From: Thermoplasmatales archaeon ex4484_6 | Lineage (GTDB): Archaea; Thermoplasmatota; Penumbrarchaeia; Penumbrarchaeales; Penumbrarchaeaceae | Length of the DNA: 45,733 bases | Direction of reading: 5' to 3' | Assembly: GCA_002254385.1 (NCBI GenBank) | Contig: NJDO01000001.1 | Location: forward strand, 1-45,733 | Shown: one piece after another, positions 25,623-31,640 of the stretch | Layout: each line of letters opens with the position of its first letter | How positions within the stretch are numbered: the stretch's first letter is position 1 | Position numbers and translations under genes: made by a program | The notes under the pieces: model-generated | What the model was told of the DNA's origin: nothing | Databases searched by the model: none | The model's input: only the letters and a program-made list of their open reading frames with translations

Positions 25623-26756
25623 TTAAAGGCTTTTGAGACGTCTGCGGGGAGGGGTTTTCGACCACGGTCCGGTCCACAGAACATCCTCGCTCCCCGCGAA
25701 CCTCACGATGTGGGATACGGGATCGGCGGTCATCTCGCCGACCCCGGTATCGATGATGAGAAGATGTGCCTCATCTCCCACACGGGGCCATCCGCTCCCC
25801 CACATCCTGCCCCCTCCAGGGAGCTTGTTCAGGAGGGATGATCCGGCAAGTGAGGCTCCCGCAGCCATCATGAAAACCCTGTAAGCCGCCTCGCTGCCCT
25901 CCATGCCGGCGGTTCTGAGCAGCATCCACGCCTCCTCCATCTCCCTGAACATGTCCTGTCTGACCGAGAGGGCATTGTCCGTTCCCAGACCGATCATCAG
26001 CCCCTCGTCCATCATCCGTGGGAGGGGCACACCGAGGGAGAAGGTCCGATTTGCCCGGGGGCATACCGCCACCGGAATATTCCTTTCGGCAAGCGCCCTC
26101 CAATCGTCCCGGGTTCCGGAAACCATATGCACCACGAGGTCCGGGTCAAGTTCGAGAAGCCTGTCCATATCTTCCCTGAAAAGTTCGGAGGCATGCAGGG
26201 CAAATACCTTCCCTTCATTCCTGCAGAGCTCCCTCAATTCCGGGGTACAGCTCTCCAGAGAGGGCATTCCAAGACCGTCGGAGGTATCTATCAGCGTTTC
26301 CGGGTCATCTCCCTTTTCCGGCCTTCCGAGGGGATGTATCCTGGGTCCCGTATCTTCTGATGCTGCCCTCAGGACCTTCACACCCTCGATCCCCCCCTCC
26401 CTGAAATCAAGGACCCGGGTGGTGCCCGTCGACAGCTCCCTTATGGAGGCTCTGATGGAGGAGAGGAGGGAAGCTCCGGACGCGTTCTCCAGAAAGCGGT
26501 GTTTGAGCCCCCCGGGAAGTACGGTATCCTCCAGGGAGGGCGGGAGATGACCTCTTGCGCCATGATCTCCCAGATGCGCATGCATGTCGAAAAGACCGGG
26601 GTAGATCGATCCCCTCACGACCTCACCGTCTCCATCCCTGACGGTCTCTCCAATGTCAACGTACTCTATCCTGCCATCCACGACACCGATGGTGCATCTC
26701 TCGTGACCGTCGGGCAGGATGAGGTCTCCGGTGAGGATGGTTCTCCCCATGTCCAT
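25623..26756 (-). CDS. Metal-dependent amidohydrolase
   Basis: 377 residues from ATG 26756. It has the amidohydrolase layout: a small beta-sandwich of N- and C-terminal strands (LTGDLILPDG at the start) around a TIM barrel with metal ligands in FDMHAHLG, a His in FALHASE, a His in VVHMVSG, and the Asp of IGLGTDN. The HASE and GTDN motifs recall the cytosine/S-adenosylhomocysteine/chlorohydrolase branch, so a deaminase or related hydrolase is likely, but the substrate is unknown. The frame is open further upstream into the divergent gene's promoter; 26756 is preferred because ATTATATTT lies about 23 bases away, fitting a leaderless transcript. It is divergent from the sugar cluster. Confidence 0.85.
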   Translation of the reverse strand: MDMGRTILTGDLILPDGHERCTIGVVDGRIEYVDIGETVRDGDGEVVRGSIYPGLFDMHAHLGDHGARGHLPPSLEDTVLPGGLKHRFLENASGASLLSSIRASIRELSTGTTRVLDFREGGIEGVKVLRAASEDTGPRIHPLGRPEKGDDPETLIDTSDGLGMPSLESCTPELRELCRNEGKVFALHASELFREDMDRLLELDPDLVVHMVSGTRDDWRALAERNIPVAVCPRANRTFSLGVPLPRMMDEGLMIGLGTDNALSVRQDMFREMEEAWMLLRTAGMEGSEAAYRVFMMAAGASLAGSSLLNKLPGGGRMWGSGWPRVGDEAHLLIIDTGVGEMTADPVSHIVRFAGSEDVLWTGPWSKTPPRRRLKSL

Positions 26757-26844
26757 GAATCCCGCATGGCCTTGATTATATTTGTGTGTGAGGATGGGGG
26801 AACAATCAATATCGTTATTTGCCAACAATGCAATCGGGACATGG
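26757..26844. promoter_or_regulatory. Divergent promoter region, amidohydrolase and GT4
   Basis: This 88-base spacer holds a minus-strand TATA element (AAATATAAT, 26775-26783) for the amidohydrolase and an A/T stretch (ATCGTTATTT, 26811-26820) about 28 bases ahead of the glycosyltransferase ATG at 26845. Both genes then look leaderless. Confidence 0.5.
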
Positions 26845-27759
26845 ATGAGGATCCTCCATGTGAACAACCAGGCATCCGTCGGTTACCTCCTGTCGAGGGC
26901 TCAGAGGGAGCTTGGTCACGTATCGGACCTTCTTGCACAGCCCAATCCATATCAGAGAGCTCCGGACCATACAGCGGAGGGTGTCAAGGGGATATTTCTC
27001 AAGCTCATGGCCCTGGCACCGGGGTATGATCTGATCCACGTTCACGGAGGGATAGGTATTTCGGGAGTCGGTATGGCCCCCCTCAAGGTGTTGAGAAAGA
27101 GGTTCTTCGCCCATTATCACGGTTCCGAGCTGAGGTCCGATATCCAGACCTCGTTCCACATGCTTGCCGAGAGGATCTTCGTGTCGACACCGGACCTGCT
27201 CGCTTTCTCCGGCCATGTTGGCGGCAGGGAGCTCATACACATACCGAATCCGGTATTCGTCGAGGGAGTGGAACCCGTGGACTGGGAGGCAAGGATGGCC
27301 GGATTGGAGGGGGGAGCTCCTCTCAGGATAGTCCATCTCCCCTCGGTAAGGGAAGTGAAGGGGACGGACTTCGTGCTGAAGGCCGTGGAGGAGGCAAGGG
27401 AAAGGGGTGCCAGGGTCGAACTTGACATAGTGGAGAACGTCCCCGTCGCCGATGCCATGAAGAGGCTCGAGGCCTCGGATCTCTGCATAGACTGGATGTC
27501 CCCGGATTACAGGATCCACGGAGTGGTTTCCATAGAGGCAATGCTCAGGGCCATTCCGGTGATCTGCAACATAGACCGTACCCTTTATCCGGAAGAGATA
27601 CCGATAATATCCGCCCCGCCCGGCGGACTGGCGGAGAAACTGCTCGAGATCGACAGGATGAGGGAGGAGCTTCCGCGCAGGGGGAAGCTTTCAAGGGAGT
27701 ATGCCATCAGGATGCATCATCCGATGAAGGCTGCAAGGATGATAGAGGAATATCTATGA
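26845..27759 (+). CDS. GT-B glycosyltransferase (family 4 type), start of sugar cluster
   Basis: 304 residues from ATG 26845 (MRILHVNNQASVG); an in-frame ATG 21 codons upstream is less likely because the GT-B N-terminal strand starts here and a TATA-like stretch is at the right distance. The N-terminal Rossmann half includes DLIHVHGGIG and FAHYHGSELR; the C-terminal half has LRIVHLPSVREVKGTDFVLKA (in parts) and the donor-binding segment VVSIEAMLRAIPVI, where family 4 enzymes have an E-x7-E-like motif. It would transfer a sugar from a nucleotide sugar to a lipid-linked or peripheral glycan. At the end of its open frame come the acetyltransferase, aminotransferase and dehydrogenase of the sugar cluster, all on the same strand. 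Confidence 0.85.
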   Translation: MRILHVNNQASVGYLLSRAQRELGHVSDLLAQPNPYQRAPDHTAEGVKGIFLKLMALAPGYDLIHVHGGIGISGVGMAPLKVLRKRFFAHYHGSELRSDIQTSFHMLAERIFVSTPDLLAFSGHVGGRELIHIPNPVFVEGVEPVDWEARMAGLEGGAPLRIVHLPSVREVKGTDFVLKAVEEARERGARVELDIVENVPVADAMKRLEASDLCIDWMSPDYRIHGVVSIEAMLRAIPVICNIDRTLYPEEIPIISAPPGGLAEKLLEIDRMREELPRRGKLSREYAIRMHHPMKAARMIEEYL

Positions 27760-27814
27760 GGAGCCAAGGAACGGGGAACGGGCTGCTAGGGATGATCGGA
27801 AGGAGGATGATACG

Positions 27815-28504
27815 ATGATAAGCGAGAGGGCCGCGGTCCACGAGAACGTTGAAATGGGCAAGGAATGCATTGTGGAGGACTTTGCGGTGATCGGAGCGCC
27901 TGTCATGGGGGAAGAGACGAACCCGAGAACGATTATAGGTGACGGGGCCGTGATCCGTTCTCACACCGTGATCTATGCCGGGAATGTCATAGGCAGAGGG
28001 TTCCGGACCGGAAACAAGACGAACATAAGGGAATTCAACAGGATAGGGGATGATGTCAGCATAGGCACCCTTTCCGTGGTGGAGCATCATGTGACGATCG
28101 GAAATGGTGTAAGGATCCATTCCCAGGCGTTCATTCCCGAGTTCTCCCGGCTCGAGGACGGGTGCTGGATAGGTCCGAATGTGGTCCTGACCAATGCCCG
28201 GTATCCCAATTCACCCCGTACAAAGGAGCATCTGGAAGGCGTTGTAGTGGGAAGAGGTGCCGTTGTGGGGGCAAATGCCACACTGCTTCCGGGAATAGAG
28301 CTGGGAGAGAACAGCCTGGTGGGAGCCGGCTCCGTCGTTTCCAGGGATGTGCCCCCCCATCGGATAGTTGCCGGAAATCCCGCAAGACCCATCGGTTGGG
28401 CCTGTGAATGCGGGATGCCCCTGAGGAAGGGGGATGTCATGATATGCCCCGGGTGCGGTAACAGGTATGCCCTGGATGGGAAGGAGAAGATCCGCCCGTT
28501 GTGA
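27815..28504 (+). CDS. Left-handed beta-helix acyltransferase with C-terminal zinc ribbon (WbpD/WlbB type)
   Basis: 229 residues. Hexapeptide repeats ([LIV]-G-x4) fill residues of about 15-185, with GDGAVIRSHTVIYAG, GNKTNIREFNRIGD, IGPNVVLTNARYPN and GAGSVVSRDVPPHRIVAGNPAR as markers of the trimeric LbH acyltransferase fold. The C-terminus carries CECG and CPGCG, a zinc ribbon also seen on some archaeal and bacterial sugar N-acetyltransferases. The closest functional group is the WbpD/WlbB type that acetylates an amino group on a nucleotide sugar. GGAGGATGAT lies three bases before ATG 27815. It sits between a glycosyltransferase and a DegT aminotransferase, which fits acetamido-sugar formation. 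Confidence 0.85.
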   Translation: MISERAAVHENVEMGKECIVEDFAVIGAPVMGEETNPRTIIGDGAVIRSHTVIYAGNVIGRGFRTGNKTNIREFNRIGDDVSIGTLSVVEHHVTIGNGVRIHSQAFIPEFSRLEDGCWIGPNVVLTNARYPNSPRTKEHLEGVVVGRGAVVGANATLLPGIELGENSLVGAGSVVSRDVPPHRIVAGNPARPIGWACECGMPLRKGDVMICPGCGNRYALDGKEKIRPL

Positions 28505-28530
28505 CCCTCTTTGACAGGGGCATCTTTATA

Positions 28531-28570
28531 GGATTGGCAGGTATTCCACTGCCGATCCACGCCTTCGTGG
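28531..28570 (+). repeat. Two adjacent hairpins ahead of the DegT gene
   Basis: GGATTGGCAG (28531-28540) pairs with CTGCCGATCC (28549-28558) with one G-U pair and an 8-base loop. Directly next, CCACG (28557-28561) pairs with CGTGG (28566-28570) around CCTT. They lie between TATA-like CTTTATAGG (28524-28532) and the SD of the aminotransferase gene, so the second is likely in its leader. Confidence 0.45.
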
Positions 28571-28591
28571 TCCCGAAAGGAGGCATTCCCG

Positions 28592-29680
28592 ATGAAGGTT
28601 GAACTGAACAGGATGTTCGTGAATGACAGGATAAAGGAATCCGTTCTCTCCGTGCTCGAGTCGGGGAGGTACGTCAAGGGGCCGATGGCAGCCGAGATGG
28701 AGAGAAAATTCGCCTCCATGGTGGGGTCCCCCTTCGCCGTGAGCTGCTCGTCGGGATCCACCGCCCTGATGCTTGCCTTCAGGGCCCTTGGTCTCGGCCC
28801 CGGAGACGAGGTCCTCATGCCCTCGCACACCTTCGTTGCATCCCTGAACGGATTCTACCATTACGGGGCGAGACCCGTTTTCGTGGACGTGGACCCGGAA
28901 ACAATGACCATGGACCCGGAGAAAGCTTCCGATGCCGTAACGGATTCCACGAAGGCGGTTCTACCCGTTCACATATACGGCCACCCTGCGGACATGGGAG
29001 CCTTCGTCGACCTTGCCGAGGACAGGGAGATAGCCCTGATAGGTGATGCGGCCCAGGCACACGGTGCCGCATACAGGGGCACCGACGTGGGTGCCATCGG
29101 GGACATGACATGCTACTCCTTCTTCCCCTCCAAGATAGTGACCGTGGGAGGCGAGGGGGGGATGATCACATGCGAGGACGAGGAGCTCTACCTGAACCTC
29201 CAGGCCCTGAAGAATCACGGACGTTACGAGGGTGAACGCGACATATCCTCGATGCCGGGGTTCAATTTCAGGCTTCCCGAGATTCTGGCATCCATCGGCA
29301 TCGTGCAGCTGGAGCACATGGAATCATGGATAGAGAGAAGAAGGGAGATAGCAAAAAGGTACAGCAGGGAGCTCGAAGGGGTGGGCGATACGAGGGTGCC
29401 CGTTGAGAGGGATTGGGCCAGACACGTCTATTACCTCTATGTCATCAGGACCTCGAGAAGGGACGAGCTGAGGACCCACCTTAAGAACAGGGGGATCTCG
29501 ACCGGGATCCACTATCGCGTACCCGTTCATCGGATGCCATACATCGAGGGGAGATGGGAGCTTCCGGAAACGGAGTCGCTCGTGAACGAGATTCTGTCCC
29601 TTCCCATGCATCCCCTCCTGACGCCGGAGGAGCAGGATGCGGTCATAGAAGCGGTGCTGGACTTCTTCCGCAGCTCGTGA
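28592..29680 (+). CDS. DegT/DnrJ/EryC1 family nucleotide-sugar aminotransferase
   Basis: 362 residues, a fold-type I PLP aminotransferase of the DegT family. The PLP lysine is Lys181 in SFFPSKIVTVGGEGG. The Asp contacting the pyridine nitrogen is Asp152 in GDAAQAHG, and phosphate-contacting residues lie in SCSSGSTALMLA. These enzymes transfer an amino group from glutamate to a keto nucleotide sugar. With the neighbouring Gfo/Idh dehydrogenase and LbH acetyltransferase it parallels the WbpB-WbpE-WbpD trio, which makes 2,3-diacetamido-uronic acid nucleotides. GGAGGC lies 9 bases ahead of ATG 28592. A TATA-like stretch at 28523-28530 indicates its own promoter as well. Confidence 0.92.
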   Translation: MKVELNRMFVNDRIKESVLSVLESGRYVKGPMAAEMERKFASMVGSPFAVSCSSGSTALMLAFRALGLGPGDEVLMPSHTFVASLNGFYHYGARPVFVDVDPETMTMDPEKASDAVTDSTKAVLPVHIYGHPADMGAFVDLAEDREIALIGDAAQAHGAAYRGTDVGAIGDMTCYSFFPSKIVTVGGEGGMITCEDEELYLNLQALKNHGRYEGERDISSMPGFNFRLPEILASIGIVQLEHMESWIERRREIAKRYSRELEGVGDTRVPVERDWARHVYYLYVIRTSRRDELRTHLKNRGISTGIHYRVPVHRMPYIEGRWELPETESLVNEILSLPMHPLLTPEEQDAVIEAVLDFFRSS

Positions 29681-29701
29681 GTCCGGAGGACTCGGGGGCG
29701 G

Positions 29702-29710
29702 GTTTAAATA
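29702..29710 (+). promoter_or_regulatory. TATA box of the Gfo/Idh dehydrogenase gene
   Basis: GTTTAAATA lies about 27 bases ahead of ATG 29733 and no Shine-Dalgarno site is seen, so the transcript is probably leaderless and the gene can be expressed apart from the upstream cluster genes. Confidence 0.6.
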
Positions 29711-29732
29711 TGCAACTTCCGTTAGAGCGCCG

Positions 29733-30833
29733 ATGTCGGAAGGTGATGTAAGGTTCGCCGTTATCGGTTACGGGAACATAGGTTCCAGACATGTGGCCTT
29801 TCTGAGTGAGGTGGAGGGAGCGGTCGTCCACTACGTCTGTGATAAGGATGAGGAGAGGGCGAAAAAGGGCGCGGAGATGGCGGGATGCAGGCACTGCACC
29901 GACATTCGGGAGGTCCTTGACGATGATGATGTGGACGTTGTGGACATATGCACCCCGTCGGGGCTCCATGCCGACATGTCGGTTATGGCCATGGAGGCGG
30001 GCAAACATGCCCTCTCCGAGAAACCCATGGCGCTGTCTTTGAAGGATGCCGACAGGGTAATAGAGGCGGAGAGAAGGACCGGCAGGAAGTATTTTCTCGT
30101 GAAACAGAACCGTTACAATCCTCCCGTTGCAGCGCTGCGTGAAATGCTGGATACGGGAAGGATGGGCGAGGTATTCCTGATATCATCCGATGTTTTCTGG
30201 AACAGGAGGAGGTCCTATTACGAGGATTCGAAATGGAGGGGCACTCTCGAACTGGACGGAGGTGCCCTCTTCACACAGTCCTCCCATTTTGTCGATCTGA
30301 TAATATGGATAGGTGGAAAACCCGTCAGGGTGGAGGCGTTCATGGAAAACGTGGACCATCCGTACATCGAGACCGAGGACACCGGGACCATCAGGATGGA
30401 GTTCGAGAACGGAGCCGTGGCCGTGATGAACTACACAACGGCAGCCTTCGGTCAGAACCTGGAAGGTTCCATCACCGTTCTCGGAAGGAAGGGCTCCATC
30501 AAGGTGGGGGGGAAATACCTGAACGAACTGACGGAATGGAATGTGGAGGGCGTGGAGAGACCCGAGCTTCCTCCCGGCAGGCCCCCCAACACCTACAAGG
30601 GCGGGTACCAGGGTTCCATGTCCAATCATGACAAGGTTCTCAGGAACGTCGTGGAGACCCTGAGGGGTAACAGCCGCATAGCGGTGAACAGCACCGAGGG
30701 ACGGCTCACGGTCGAGGTCATGCAGGCGGCACACATCTCCGCACTGGAGAGAAGACCCGTCGAGCTTCCCCTGAGGGGAAAGGATGAGGATTTCGAGCTG
30801 TCAAGGGCTCCCCCATTCCCAAGGAGAAAGTAG
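29733..30833 (+). CDS. Gfo/Idh/MocA family sugar dehydrogenase
   Basis: 366 residues. N-terminal Rossmann fold with FAVIGYGNIGSRH (8-20), followed by CTPSGLHADM and the family EKP motif in LSEKPMALSLKDAD. The C-terminal half is the Gfo/Idh alpha-beta substrate domain (for example DGGALFTQSSHFVDLI, with the catalytic-type His near residue 187). These enzymes oxidise or reduce sugars with NAD(P); in the WbpB/WlbA branch they form the 3-keto nucleotide sugar that a DegT enzyme aminates. Position next to aminotransferase and acetyltransferase genes supports that role here. It is convergent with the HAD phosphatase, 24 bases apart. Confidence 0.9.
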   Translation: MSEGDVRFAVIGYGNIGSRHVAFLSEVEGAVVHYVCDKDEERAKKGAEMAGCRHCTDIREVLDDDDVDVVDICTPSGLHADMSVMAMEAGKHALSEKPMALSLKDADRVIEAERRTGRKYFLVKQNRYNPPVAALREMLDTGRMGEVFLISSDVFWNRRRSYYEDSKWRGTLELDGGALFTQSSHFVDLIIWIGGKPVRVEAFMENVDHPYIETEDTGTIRMEFENGAVAVMNYTTAAFGQNLEGSITVLGRKGSIKVGGKYLNELTEWNVEGVERPELPPGRPPNTYKGGYQGSMSNHDKVLRNVVETLRGNSRIAVNSTEGRLTVEVMQAAHISALERRPVELPLRGKDEDFELSRAPPFPRRK

Positions 30834-30857
30834 GCCCCGTCATCGTGTCCGACTCCT

Positions 30858-31517
30858 TCACCCCTCCATATTATTTGACGCGGATCCCATTATGATCTCC
30901 CGAAGTTCTCTCCAATCGCTCCAGGGGATGCAGACCCTCCCGCTCCTTCTGCACAGCTCCAGGAGGCGGTCCCTGGCAAAAACCACATCAGCTATTCTTG
31001 ATACGCACTCGTCCGTGGTCCCGTCACCTATGAAGATGACCTGCTCATTTTCCCTCTTCAGTCTCTCGTAATGTGCGCACTTGCAGTTTGCATTGATGGG
31101 GCACCCTTCCCTCCTGTGATCGAAATGTATCTCCCATCCATTCTCCGATGGAACCGTCCTGTTGGAGGTCCACGGGATCCATTCGAGGCCCCAGTGCTCG
31201 AGAAGGACCTCTATGGTCCAGCCGAATCCGTCCGAACATATCTCGAGGTGTATGCCCTCTTCCCTGCACCCGAGTGCGAACTCCCTGAACCCTTCCCTCA
31301 TCCCGATATTCTCCCTGAGGAATGCGGAAGCTTCCTCCTCTCCGACCTTGACCATCCCTGCCTGGAGCTTCAGGGCCTCGAGGATCGTGATCTCGTGGGT
31401 ATAGGCCCTCTCCTCGATGCTCCTCCAGTCACCCTCACCGAACCTCTCCAGTATGGCATACGATGCATCACGGGTGGTGATGGTCCCGTCGAAATCGCAA
31501 AGGACCGCCAATCTCAT
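30858..31517 (-). CDS. HAD-IB family phosphatase (MtnX/phosphoserine-phosphatase like)
   Basis: 219 residues from ATG 31517. Motif I is CDFDGTIT (Asp8 nucleophile, Asp10 acid), motif II ICSDGFGWTIE, motif III GDGTTDECVSRIADVVFARD with the metal-binding Asp. The layout matches MtnX (methionine salvage, 2-hydroxy-3-keto-5-methylthiopentenyl-1-phosphate phosphatase) and related phosphoserine-phosphatase-like enzymes. A Cys-rich patch (EGCPINANCKCAH) within the core is unusual. The frame extends 41 codons upstream, but the HAD fold starts at this Met and a TATA-like ATATAT at 31542-31548 is at leaderless distance. Substrate unassigned. Confidence 0.88.
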   Translation of the reverse strand: MRLAVLCDFDGTITTRDASYAILERFGEGDWRSIEERAYTHEITILEALKLQAGMVKVGEEEASAFLRENIGMREGFREFALGCREEGIHLEICSDGFGWTIEVLLEHWGLEWIPWTSNRTVPSENGWEIHFDHRREGCPINANCKCAHYERLKRENEQVIFIGDGTTDECVSRIADVVFARDRLLELCRRSGRVCIPWSDWRELREIIMGSASNNMEG

Positions 31518-31640
31518 GGGGGGTCGAATGGCATCATTCCCATATATCCGTATGGATGCCCGTTTCCGAATGGCCCGACCCGCACCTTTGGACATAAGAG
31601 ATTTATACCAATTCCTGCGTTGAAAAGCCGGGGTCCTCAA
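31518..31640. promoter_or_regulatory. Divergent promoter region, HAD phosphatase and glycosidase-like gene
   Basis: Contains a minus-strand TATA element (GGATATATG, about 31541-31549) and a plus-strand one (ATTTATACC, 31601-31609). GGGTCG near the left edge and CGACCC near 31575-31580 form a distant 6-bp inverted repeat, and CGAATGGC occurs twice, at about 31524 and 31567. Confidence 0.5.

Noticed and set aside
31071..31640. 190-codon upstream extension of the glycosidase-like frame.
   Set aside because: It is antisense to the HAD phosphatase gene and its promoter, while a signal peptide starts at ATG 31641.
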